Assembly (NCBI GenBank): GCA_947489175.1 | Contig: CANLED010000061.1 | Span: forward strand, 1 to 9,212 | Length of the DNA: 9,212 bases | Direction: 5' to 3' | Origin: Chitinophagaceae bacterium | Lineage (GTDB): Bacteria > Bacteroidota > Bacteroidia > Chitinophagales > Chitinophagaceae | Part shown: positions 1-7,199 of the stretch, one piece after another | Numbering within the stretch: the stretch's first letter is position 1 | Layout: every line of letters begins with the position of its first letter | Position numbers and translations under genes: made by a program | The notes under the pieces: model-generated | The model's database searches: none | Told to the model about the DNA's origin: nothing | The model's input: the letters and a program-made list of their open reading frames with translations, nothing else

Positions 1-174
1 GATGGAGATTTATCTCGAAAAGTGAACGAGGCCGTTAATAAAACTACGGTAATGAATGACGAAGATTCAGTTGAGATGATTCAGACAAATGTTCCGCTGC
101 AAATGAAGCCGATAGCTCAGGTTGCGCATGTTGTAGGCATCATTTTAGGATCACCAGAATTCCAAAGAAAATAA
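1..174 (+). CDS. DUF1800 family protein, C-terminal end (partial)
   Basis: Frame 1 is open from the window edge and ends at TAA (172-174), giving the last 57 residues of a protein whose start lies outside the window. The tail reads ...QVAHVVGIILGSPEFQRK, which resembles the usual C-terminus of DUF1800 proteins (a conserved 'LGSPEFQ' ending). The next gene, only 12 bp downstream, is a DUF1501 protein. DUF1800 and DUF1501 genes are commonly found as adjacent pairs in Bacteroidota and Planctomycetota, which strongly supports the call. DUF1800 proteins are mostly exported and have no established biochemical role. Too little is present to say more, and the call depends on the tail motif plus the neighbour. 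Confidence 0.8.
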   Translation, partial: DGDLSRKVNEAVNKTTVMNDEDSVEMIQTNVPLQMKPIAQVAHVVGIILGSPEFQRK

Positions 175-186
175 AAAAATATTCAG

Positions 187-1446
187 ATGATAAATAGAAG
201 GGCTTTTATGAGATCTGGAGCAATGGCTGTATTTGCAGCAGGTATGGGTGGAGTTCCATCATTCATTACAGCCACTGCGGGGGAAAGGAAAATCATCCAT
301 CCCTATAAAAAGACCAAAACATTGGTATGCATTTTCCAAAGAGGAGCAATGGATGGACTCATGGCAGTATCTCCATACAATGACCCCAATTTAAAAGCTT
401 TAAGGCCCGGATTATTTATGAGTCCAACTGCTTCAGAAGGCAGTTTGACAGACTTAGATGGTAAGTTTGGATTGCATCCTTCTTTGTCTTCCTTGTATCC
501 TTTTTTTGTTGAAGGCAGGATGGCCATGGTTCATGGCGTGGGTAGTCCCAATACCACCCGAAGTCATTTCGATGCGCAAGATTATATGGAAAGTGGCACT
601 CCGTTTATCAAAAATACACCCAGTGGATGGTTAAACAGGGCAGTAGGGTTGACAGGGCATGATGCAACGCCATTCAGTGCTGTTAGTTTAACAAACGCAC
701 TTCCTAGGTCGTTTTACGGACCACAAGATGTGCTGGCAATTAGCAATTTAGAAGAGTTCGCGTTGCAAATGAAAGGCAATCCACAAGCAACAAAAATGAC
801 TGCAAAATCATTTGAACAACTTTATGATCAAACGTCGAATGACTTGCTAAAACAATCTGGAAAGGAAAGTTTTGAAGCCATGAAAATGTTGGATCTACAA
901 TTAATAAAAAACTACAAAACAGTGCAAGGGGTGGTATATCCGAATTCTGCTTTGGGGAAGTCATTGAAGCAGATTGCCATGCTCATTAAAATGAATGTGG
1001 GATTAGAAGTTGCATTTGCCGAATCAGGAGGTTGGGATACCCATTTTGCGCAGGGCACCACCAATGGTTTGTTTGCCAGAAACTTGAAAGATTTTAGCGA
1101 AAGCATCGCTGCATTCTGGAAGGATATGGAGGCATATCAGGATGATGTAACGGTGATGACCATGACTGAGTTTGGACGAACGGTGCATCAAAATGGAACT
1201 GGCGGAACAGATCATGGCAGGGCAAGCTGTTTGTTTGTTTTGGGAAATGATGTAAAAGGCAAGAAGGTTTACAATCAGATGGGAACATTGGCCAAAGAGA
1301 ACCTAGAAGACGGGCGCGACCTGCCAGTAACAACAGATTTTAGGTCAGTATTTGGTGAAGTCGCCAATAAACATCTCGGCTTAATAAAATCAGAAAACTT
1401 ATTCCCAGGTTGGAAGGGAGATGCAGTTGGCATCATGAAAAACTAA
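187..1446 (+). CDS. DUF1501 family protein, Tat-exported
   Basis: This is a 419-residue protein of the DUF1501 family, which belongs to the alkaline phosphatase/sulfatase-like superfamily; no reaction is established for it. The N-terminus MINRRAFMRSGAMAVFAAGM has a twin-arginine motif (RRAFMR) followed by a hydrophobic stretch, pointing to export through Tat. Family landmarks are seen in order: FQRGAMDGL (50-58), RSHFDAQDYME (125-135), ESGGWDTH (279-286), MTEFGRT (326-332) and GTDHGRA (340-346). The Asp and His residues in these blocks are the likely metal or active-site ligands by analogy with the superfamily. The length is normal and no damage is seen. The ATG at 187 sits 12 bp after the DUF1800 stop, so the two are very probably co-transcribed. 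I see no direct functional link to the glycan genes further right. Confidence 0.93.
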   Translation: MINRRAFMRSGAMAVFAAGMGGVPSFITATAGERKIIHPYKKTKTLVCIFQRGAMDGLMAVSPYNDPNLKALRPGLFMSPTASEGSLTDLDGKFGLHPSLSSLYPFFVEGRMAMVHGVGSPNTTRSHFDAQDYMESGTPFIKNTPSGWLNRAVGLTGHDATPFSAVSLTNALPRSFYGPQDVLAISNLEEFALQMKGNPQATKMTAKSFEQLYDQTSNDLLKQSGKESFEAMKMLDLQLIKNYKTVQGVVYPNSALGKSLKQIAMLIKMNVGLEVAFAESGGWDTHFAQGTTNGLFARNLKDFSESIAAFWKDMEAYQDDVTVMTMTEFGRTVHQNGTGGTDHGRASCLFVLGNDVKGKKVYNQMGTLAKENLEDGRDLPVTTDFRSVFGEVANKHLGLIKSENLFPGWKGDAVGIMKN

Positions 1447-1470
1447 ATATCTCGCTATCTTTAATCCAGC

Positions 1471-1484
1471 AAAATCATGATTTT
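1471..1484. other. perfect palindrome in the DUF1501-oxidoreductase gap
   Basis: AAAATCATGATTTT is a perfect 14-bp palindrome 25 bp after the DUF1501 stop, followed by a T-rich stretch. The 110-bp gap (1447-1556) also holds GTTGA-AA-TCAAC (1522-1533), a 5-bp inverted repeat just before the oxidoreductase's start region. The first could act as a weak terminator and the second as a protein-binding site, but both are AT-rich and short, so chance is a fair explanation. No other feature is seen in this gap. Confidence 0.25.
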
Positions 1485-1556
1485 ATTTGATTATTTTACA
1501 GTTAATTTTATGAATAATCAGGTTGAAATCAACATAAAAGGATTAAAAAAAATACA

Positions 1557-2603
1557 ATGGTTCAAAGACATTTTGGAATAGGGATAATCGGTGCTGGATT
1601 GATTTCTCATGTTCATGCTTTGGCAATTGATCACATTGCAAATGCCAGTGTCAAAGGGGTTTTTAACATCAACAAAGAAAAGGCAGATACATTTGCGTTG
1701 AAGCACCATTGCATTGCATACGATACCTTGGATGAGATGCTTGTTCAGCCTGAAATTGACATTGTTTGCATCTGCACACCTTCCGGAATTCACCTCGATC
1801 CAGCCATCAAAAGTATAGAAGCTGGAAAGCATTGTTTGATAGAAAAGCCATTGGAAGTAACCTTGGAAAAATGTGATGAAATCATAGAAGCTGCAAAGAA
1901 GAAAGGGGTAAAAGTGGGTGTGATTTTTCCTTCCAGATTTTATGAATCAAGCAGGCAATTAAAACACGCAATTGAAGAAAAACGTTTTGGTGATATGGTA
2001 TTGGGAGATGCTTATGTGAAATGGTACAGGAGTCCGGAATATTATGCTTCTGCTGCATGGAGAGGTACTTGGGCATTGGATGGTGGCGGAGCTATGATGA
2101 ACCAGGGGATTCATTCCGTTGACCTTTTACAATGGTATATGGGTCCGGTAGAATCTGTGCAAGCATTTGCTGCCAATACGCGTCACAAGGGCATTGAAGT
2201 AGAAGACACAATCGTGGCAGTATTGAAATTTGCCAACGGCGCTTTGGGAAATATTGAATGTTCTACTGCTGTTTTTCCAGGTTCTTTGAAGCAGATAGAA
2301 ATCATGGGAACGGAGGGAACAGCAGTTCAGGAAGAAAGCAGCTTGATTAAGTGGGAGTTTCAACATAAAATTGATTCTGATCAATTTGTTGTTGCCAAAA
2401 CTACTGGAAATGCGGCACAGGGTGGAGTCGCAAATCCTGCTGATATTAGTTTCATCGGACATCAAAAACAGATCGAAGACATGATTCATGCAATTGAAAC
2501 CGATGGCGAGGTATTGATTGATGCCATTGAAGGACGAAAGTCTGTTGAAATTGTATTGGCCATTTATGAAAGTGCTAAGACAGGGAGGTTGGTGAAGCTA
2601 TGA
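1557..2603 (+). CDS. Gfo/Idh/MocA family NAD(P)-dependent oxidoreductase
   Basis: This 348-residue cytoplasmic oxidoreductase belongs to the glucose-fructose oxidoreductase/inositol dehydrogenase/MocA family, which oxidises or reduces sugars and sugar acids with a nicotinamide cofactor. The N-terminal Rossmann fold shows GIGIIGAGLIS (GxxGxG at G9, G12, G14). The family signature EKP is at 96-98 within LIEKPLEVT, where the Lys is the usual catalytic or cofactor-contacting residue. The C-terminal domain shows GGGAMMNQGIHSVDLLQW (176-193). H186 and D189 there match the family's catalytic GxHxxD, with Asn182 in place of the more common Asp. There is no signal peptide. The ATG at 1557 is preceded by AAAGGA about 14 bp upstream, which is slightly distant but the best ribosome site available. 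The stop is back-to-back with the convergent sialidase-like gene. The substrate cannot be read from the sequence; the context suggests a sugar or sugar acid. Confidence 0.93.
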   Translation: MVQRHFGIGIIGAGLISHVHALAIDHIANASVKGVFNINKEKADTFALKHHCIAYDTLDEMLVQPEIDIVCICTPSGIHLDPAIKSIEAGKHCLIEKPLEVTLEKCDEIIEAAKKKGVKVGVIFPSRFYESSRQLKHAIEEKRFGDMVLGDAYVKWYRSPEYYASAAWRGTWALDGGGAMMNQGIHSVDLLQWYMGPVESVQAFAANTRHKGIEVEDTIVAVLKFANGALGNIECSTAVFPGSLKQIEIMGTEGTAVQEESSLIKWEFQHKIDSDQFVVAKTTGNAAQGGVANPADISFIGHQKQIEDMIHAIETDGEVLIDAIEGRKSVEIVLAIYESAKTGRLVKL

Positions 2604-4292
2604 TCAATAATGAAGGGGCCTCATTTTCAGGTGCTCGATTGCTTCATAAATTTTATCTGATTCAGTTTTTATTCTCAAGTAATTAAAGCCATATTTTGTT
2701 GGACTGAAATGAAACTCTGTTGAGGGAATATTTTCCCCATTAATTTTCAGGGCTGAATTTAATTGAGACATGTCCCATTCAATTTTTATCGTTTTGGCTT
2801 TCGTTATTTTCAACAATTTTGGTGAAAAATAAAAGGGTGATATTTTTGAAGCAACAGAATCATGAGCTACAGAAAAATGATCGGTTAATGCCAATTCAAG
2901 CAGCTTTGAATTGCTTTGTTTTTTAAGTTTTATGCAAAGTTTCCCTTTCATGGTCATCGGGAAATTCCACACCCCATTATTTACACTACCATGAGTTGTC
3001 CATTGAATAAGCCCGTTCTTAAAATTATCTTTTTGCGATTTTTCTTCAAGCCAATGTTGATCAAACATAAAAACGGATGCCTCCTCTCCTTGTCCTGATA
3101 CAACTAAAATTTTGCCATTGTCTAATTCTACTGCTGACGGATAGGCTGTACCTCGATCTCCTCTTTTGACAGGTTTTGATGCGGGACTTACCAAGACTTC
3201 TCTGAATCCTTTCCAAGATGCTGCTTCGTCGGTTGAGAATGCAGCATGCAGGGCCTCTCTTCCTCCATTGGCATAACTCCTGTTGTCGTCGTATCGCTGG
3301 TCTTGATTCAAAAAAAGGATGATTTTTCCGTTTTTTAACCTGAGCGTGCTAGCCGGTGAATCCGAAGAAATGAAATCCGACTGTTTAGGTTCCTCCCAAG
3401 ATGTACCTGAATCATGAGAATAGGTTTCATACAGAAATCCTTTATTGGTTCTGATGAGCATCCAAATCCTGCCATCATTCAATTCAATGGCATTGGGTTC
3501 AACTGCGCCATAGCGAGTAACCTGGTTTTTGTCAATTGGAATTTTCAATGTGGAAGATGATTTTACCCAGCTCATGCCGGCATCATCAGAATTGAGTGTG
3601 ATCACTTGAAACAATCCGTAATCAGTATCTCCATGGGTAGGTTTATTGGCTCTTGATGTGTCTGATTCACTCATTGGAATAACAAGTCTTCCGTTTTTGA
3701 GTTGTATAAAGCCTCTTATCGAGCCAACATATCCATTGAATATCATGTTGGGGGCAGTCCATTTTTCTCCTGGCTTTTTATTTGTATACCATAGGTCGAG
3801 GTGCCTACCCCTGTATCCTAGGTTACCTGGTTTGAAAATATGGTAAATGCAGTGGATTGTTCCGTCCTTATCTTGCATCACCTGATTTGCATAATAAGCT
3901 TCTCCGGGTAAATCAAATTCAACTTCAGGAGTTTTCCATGTCCATCCCAAATCTGTTGATGTGATAGACATCATCTTATCTGCTTTGCCGGGTCTGTTTA
4001 TGTAAAATATTTTTATCAGTCCTGATTGAAGTTTAATCAATGTTGACTCATTCGTTGGCGCTTTTGTTATGACAACAGGCGCCTTTACCATGTTGATGTT
4101 TGTAGGTTTTTCTCTTGCCCTCATTCCGAAGGGTATCTCTGATTCGATGGTGTCTAAACCAATGATAGGTTGAGTAGGAAACAGGTTGAGGGCAAGAGTT
4201 TTTGATGAAGCCATGCTGCACAGCATAACCAATAAAATTATTGGCTTAAAATATGTAAGTTTTATCTTGAATATTTTTCTAAGTGGAAGCAT
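2604..4292 (-). CDS. secreted BNR/Asp-box sialidase-like protein with extra C-terminal domain
   Basis: This is a sialidase-superfamily beta-propeller (BNR repeat-like, close to the Pfam BNR_2 type). I start it at the ATG at 4292 (562 residues). The frame extends to a GTG at 4322, but that start would overlap the upstream gene by 17 bp and put ten extra residues before the signal peptide. The ATG start gives MLPLRKIFKIKLTYFKPIILLVMLCSMASS in two parts: a basic n-region, then a hydrophobic core. A lipobox is unlikely because Leu precedes the Cys. Asp-boxes (SxDxGxxW) lie at 112-119 (STDLGWTW), 235-242 (SDDAGMSW), 292-299 (SHDSGTSW) and a degenerate one at 353-360 (STDEAASW, Gly to Ala). About 130 residues follow the propeller (from about 425) with no family I recognise. 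It starts 13 bp after the stop of its upstream paralogue, so the two are in one operon. Real sialidase activity is unproven: no clear RIP/FRIP motif is seen. Confidence 0.87.
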   Translation of the reverse strand: MLPLRKIFKIKLTYFKPIILLVMLCSMASSKTLALNLFPTQPIIGLDTIESEIPFGMRAREKPTNINMVKAPVVITKAPTNESTLIKLQSGLIKIFYINRPGKADKMMSITSTDLGWTWKTPEVEFDLPGEAYYANQVMQDKDGTIHCIYHIFKPGNLGYRGRHLDLWYTNKKPGEKWTAPNMIFNGYVGSIRGFIQLKNGRLVIPMSESDTSRANKPTHGDTDYGLFQVITLNSDDAGMSWVKSSSTLKIPIDKNQVTRYGAVEPNAIELNDGRIWMLIRTNKGFLYETYSHDSGTSWEEPKQSDFISSDSPASTLRLKNGKIILFLNQDQRYDDNRSYANGGREALHAAFSTDEAASWKGFREVLVSPASKPVKRGDRGTAYPSAVELDNGKILVVSGQGEEASVFMFDQHWLEEKSQKDNFKNGLIQWTTHGSVNNGVWNFPMTMKGKLCIKLKKQSNSKLLELALTDHFSVAHDSVASKISPFYFSPKLLKITKAKTIKIEWDMSQLNSALKINGENIPSTEFHFSPTKYGFNYLRIKTESDKIYEAIEHLKMRPLHY

Positions 4293-4305
4293 GTTTAAAA
4301 TATCA

Positions 4306-5487
4306 TTATTTGATGAAATCACTTTCTAGCAAGGTCATTCTTAGTTCACCAAACATCGTTGTAATCCAAATTTCTCCTGGGTTTTTTTCTAGCACGTAGG
4401 GATAAGTTAGTTGGCTCTTGGGCTTGGTTGTTTTTGCAATAACAGTAGGGATGCTCCAGTTCATTCCTTCGTCTTCAGAAAACATGATAGACAGTTCCTG
4501 ACGGTGGTTGCTTACGGGTACTTCAGACCAATTGTTGTCGCCGCCACTCATCGGAAATGTATTTTTTCCTTGCGGCAAATTGTGGTTCCAAAGCAACATA
4601 AGACGGCCGCTTTGCAATCTTGTTAGCAAGGCAGGTGCTGAGCTTGCTTTGATTGAAGTTGATTTGAAATTAGTCCATGTTAACCCCTTGTCTGTAGAGG
4701 TTGTTTCCCATAACGAACCCCAGTTTGTTCTCATGTACATTAGAAGCTTGCCATCTTTTACTTCTTCAAGTGTAGATTCCGTAACGCCAGAGTGGTGGCC
4801 AATTCCACCAAGGTCTATCACGTTGCTCTGTTTCCAACTTTTGCCTTCATCAGCACTAGTGTAAGTTAGTACAGTATGGTGTCCTGGGTTATGCCTCATC
4901 ATCATTGTAGTGAAAACAACATGTCCATCTTTTGTTTCAATTATGTCTCTGACTGCTCCTGTCCAGTCATCATGTAGTTTGATTGGTTCACTCCAGGTTT
5001 TGCCATTGTCTTCGCTTCTTACTGTATAAGTAGGCAAAACTGTATTTGCTGCATCATGGATATCATCTTTCCACAACAAAGGTGATCTTTCAGCATCGTT
5101 TGTGAATGCCAATATGATGGTTCCTTTTTTGGTTTTAATTAATGCTCTCTCAACCCTTATTATAAATTTTTTAGGGTTTTTAAATATTGGATAAGCAGTC
5201 CAAGTGCTTCCATTGTCGTTGCTTGTATAGCAATTTGTTGTATCAATTGTCAATATTTTTTTCTTAGAAATATTTACAAACGGCCCTATTCTTAATACAC
5301 CTAATTCATTTGTTTTTGGGTGAATCCAAATTTGGTTGGATGTTTGTTGCCCTTCATTTACATTGATTGTATCAGTTGGTCTGTTGGGTATATTTTGTGA
5401 GAGTGAAAACAACGGGAACATCATTATTATTTGCAAGAAAAATGCAGCAAAATTTTTTACGCTTTTTTTGTTGAAGTTAAATTTCAT
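4306..5487 (-). CDS. secreted BNR/Asp-box sialidase-like protein
   Basis: This is a 393-residue sialidase-superfamily beta-propeller with five well-formed Asp-boxes: SNDNGSTW (89-96), SEDNGKTW (158-165), SADEGKSW (211-218), STDKGLTW (264-271) and SEDEGMNW (337-344). The N-terminus MKFNFNKKSVKNFAAFFLQI plus IMMFPLFSLS is a signal peptide, with likely cleavage near residue 30, so the protein acts in the periplasm or outside. R66 in a LRIGP segment may correspond to the RIP arginine of sialidases. R180, R253 and R329 and E237 are shared with the downstream paralogue. The ATG at 5487 follows the aldolase stop by 80 bp, and the gene ends 13 bp before the next start. By context it attacks a glycan or ester whose product the aldolase uses. 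GH33 exo-sialidase is possible but not shown; many BNR_2 proteins have no proven substrate. Confidence 0.88.
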   Translation of the reverse strand: MKFNFNKKSVKNFAAFFLQIIMMFPLFSLSQNIPNRPTDTINVNEGQQTSNQIWIHPKTNELGVLRIGPFVNISKKKILTIDTTNCYTSNDNGSTWTAYPIFKNPKKFIIRVERALIKTKKGTIILAFTNDAERSPLLWKDDIHDAANTVLPTYTVRSEDNGKTWSEPIKLHDDWTGAVRDIIETKDGHVVFTTMMMRHNPGHHTVLTYTSADEGKSWKQSNVIDLGGIGHHSGVTESTLEEVKDGKLLMYMRTNWGSLWETTSTDKGLTWTNFKSTSIKASSAPALLTRLQSGRLMLLWNHNLPQGKNTFPMSGGDNNWSEVPVSNHRQELSIMFSEDEGMNWSIPTVIAKTTKPKSQLTYPYVLEKNPGEIWITTMFGELRMTLLESDFIK

Positions 5488-5567
5488 GGCTGTTGATTTT
5501 TTGTTTTGATTTTTTAATATGGCATTTGATATCAGCTAGTAAACTTTGTTGGTTGGGTGCATCCCAT

Positions 5568-6431
5568 CTAATTGTGCATGAAGGGGGCAGTTGAGAAAGC
5601 ATTTGTAATTATTTTACGATCTACTAGTGATTTTTTTATGTTGTACATCCAGTTTCGTGCTAAGTCAGGCAGAAGTACATTCATCAAGCTCTTTGAAAAA
5701 AGTTGTTGTAAACGCATTGATTCTTCAGTTTCATTGTTGAAGCCTGCTGTATAAAGTTGTTTTAGTAGTTTGATGAAAAGTACACCACCTCCCGTAACAA
5801 CGCCATCAGCGCCCATAAGGAGGCTAGCATCATAAACAGATTCATCACCTTGCATGATTGTTCCAGGCCTTGAGCCTTTGTTGGGATATCTTCTTAATAA
5901 TTCTGCAAATGCGCTGAATTGGCAGGCGGAATCTTTGATTCCAGCTACATTATTGAGGTTGAGAATTTCGTCAATCGTATCTACGCTAGGAGAATTACCT
6001 GTTGATCCGGGTGCATTGTAAAAAATCAATGGCTTGATAGAAGCATCTGCTGTTTTTTGGATATGTTCAACAAGGCTCTTGGGATCTGGAAATTTATAGT
6101 AAAAAGGGGAGGTACAAACAATAAAATCTGCCCCTAAAGTTTCAATAGCTTTTAGGTTTTCAATTGTTTTTCTTGTAGAGGCACCAGATACGGTGGCGAG
6201 AACTGGAACTCTTTTGTTGGCATGTGCAACGGCAGTTTCTACTGTTAAGATGCGTTGTGTATCAGAGAGTGCGACGCCTTCGCCCATGGTGCCAAGAACC
6301 ATTATGGCATCAGCTCCTTCGCCAATGCAATAATCTATTAGGTTTCTTAAAGATGTTGTATCTACATCTTCATTTTCAAGTAGGGGCGTAGGCAAAGCTA
6401 TTACTACGCCATGGAGTCTTTTGTCAATCAT
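5568..6431 (-). CDS. DapA/NanA family aldolase (dihydrodipicolinate synthase/N-acetylneuraminate lyase superfamily)
   Basis: This is a 287-residue class I (Schiff-base) pyruvate aldolase of the DHDPS/N-acetylneuraminate lyase family, cytoplasmic, with the usual length for a (beta/alpha)8 barrel. I place the start at the ATG at 6431 (MIDKRLHGVVIALPTPL). An upstream in-frame ATG at 6476 would add 15 hydrophobic residues not expected in the family, and it lies inside the predicted operator. The pyruvate-binding GTMGEG is at 47-52, the catalytic Tyr is Y138 in FYNAP, and the Schiff-base Lys is K166 in GIKDS. The residue matching the substrate-binding arginine of DHDPS (YNxPxRTG) is Ser143 (YNAPGSTG), so lysine biosynthesis is unlikely. 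The usual GTTGE or GSTGE motif has Met49 at its second Thr. A 2-keto-3-deoxy acid such as a sialic or sugar acid is plausible. The next genes, two sialidase-like proteins, support this. The stop is TAG. Confidence 0.9.
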   Translation of the reverse strand: MIDKRLHGVVIALPTPLLENEDVDTTSLRNLIDYCIGEGADAIMVLGTMGEGVALSDTQRILTVETAVAHANKRVPVLATVSGASTRKTIENLKAIETLGADFIVCTSPFYYKFPDPKSLVEHIQKTADASIKPLIFYNAPGSTGNSPSVDTIDEILNLNNVAGIKDSACQFSAFAELLRRYPNKGSRPGTIMQGDESVYDASLLMGADGVVTGGGVLFIKLLKQLYTAGFNNETEESMRLQQLFSKSLMNVLLPDLARNWMYNIKKSLVDRKIITNAFSTAPFMHN

Positions 6432-6462
6432 TGGAATAATTTTAGGTTCAACCAAGATAATA

Positions 6463-6479
6463 AATATGTACGACATATT
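6463..6479. promoter_or_regulatory. predicted GntR-family operator upstream of the aldolase operon
   Basis: AATATGT-ACG-ACATATT is a perfect inverted repeat with 7-bp arms and a 3-bp spacer. It ends 32 bp before the aldolase ATG (6431). Sixteen bases (6463-6478) recur exactly at 7303-7318, upstream of susC. The core TGT-ACG-ACA fits the known GntR-family operator pattern yGT(N)xACr, and a FadR-type GntR gene is adjacent. Its position is suited to controlling the aldolase and the two downstream sialidase-like genes. Binding is inferred. A second small inverted repeat, GGTC-GAT-GACC (6480-6490), abuts it. Confidence 0.72.
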
Positions 6480-6509
6480 GGTCGATGACCGTAAAATCCC
6501 CTAAAATAA

Positions 6510-7199
6510 TTAGATTTTTTCCATGAAATACCTCAAATGGCTTTGCATTTTATTTCTGAATTCTGAAGGTGTTCCATGCTTTAACTCATCCAAAAGGTCT
6601 CTATGCGTTGCGTTTATTATCGCATTCATTGTTTTCTGCTTGGTGGTGAGCCCACTGTCTACGTAATCAAAAATTGGCATGAGCATTTCTTGAAAGCGAA
6701 GGATGGTTTTGTTGCCTGAGATGCGCTATAGCATGGAATGAAACTCAATATCATATTTCAATCTATCAATTCTATTGGTTGTTTTTTCTTCTTTTTCAAC
6801 GATTTCTTCCAATTTTTTCAATAATTCGGGTGTTTTTCGTAGAAATAGGATTTCTCCTATTCCCATTTCTATAACAAGGCGCATTTCGAATATGTCTTTC
6901 ATGGTTTCGCCATCCAACAGTTTTGGATCCATTACCCGTTGCATGTTGGTGAGCACGTCTGGTCTGGTTATGACCATGCCCCTATTTTTTCTTGATTCAA
7001 TAATTCCGAGCATTCTGAACCTTGAAATGGCTTCTCTCACAGCTGTTCTGCTTACACCCATCGCATGAGCAAGGTCCGTTTCTTTGGGTAGAAGGTCGCC
7101 TGGGTTGAAGTTTTCATTTTTAAGGTATTCTTCAAGGCGGATTTCTATTTTGTCTACTTGAGATAAGTTATCGACTCGCTTAAGTCTGGTTAATGGCAT
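6510..7199 (-). pseudogene. GntR-family (FadR subfamily, FCD domain) regulator interrupted by an in-frame TAG
   Basis: This is a transcriptional regulator with an N-terminal winged helix-turn-helix and a C-terminal FCD effector domain, a class that usually senses organic or sugar acids. The best start is the ATG at 7199; a TTG at 7241 would add 14 unconserved residues. The winged HTH spans about 15-79 (DLAHAMGVSRTAVREAISRF at 42-61; wing ending GMVITRP). The FCD domain begins near FEMRLVIEMG (104-113). Translation stops at TAG (6726-6728) after 157 residues. The same frame continues RISGNKTILRFQ... for 71 codons to TAA (6510-6512), giving the family-typical 229 residues if the TAG is read. 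D150 and H154 (before the TAG) and H199 and H221 (after it) match the family's Asp-His-His-His metal site, so the stop removes half of it. 'FHSML-x-RISGN' suggests a lost Tyr codon (TAT/TAC to TAG). Sequencing error, true nonsense mutation and tRNA suppression are all possible. The HTH half could still bind DNA. Confidence 0.85.

Noticed and set aside
4293..4322. GTG start for the longer sialidase-like protein
   Set aside because: It overlaps the upstream gene by 17 bp and puts a polar stretch before the signal peptide; the ATG at 4292 gives a normal signal sequence and 13-bp spacing.
4733..4742. ATGTACAT palindrome resembling the operator core
   Set aside because: It lacks the 3-bp spacer, sits inside the sialidase-like coding region and does not match the 16-bp repeat.
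5638..5648. ATGT-TGT-ACAT, a possible third operator
   Set aside because: It has only 4-bp arms, a different spacer, lies inside the aldolase coding region near its end and precedes no gene start; chance is the simpler explanation.
6432..6476. N-terminal extension of the aldolase (MSYIFIILVEPKIIP) from an ATG at 6476
   Set aside because: The ATG lies inside the predicted operator, the 15 residues are not family-like, and the ATG at 6431 gives the normal N-terminus and length.
6510..6686. Separate small gene starting at the ATG at 6686 after the TAG
   Set aside because: Its product is the direct in-frame continuation of the FCD domain and has no start context of its own; it is the tail of the interrupted regulator.
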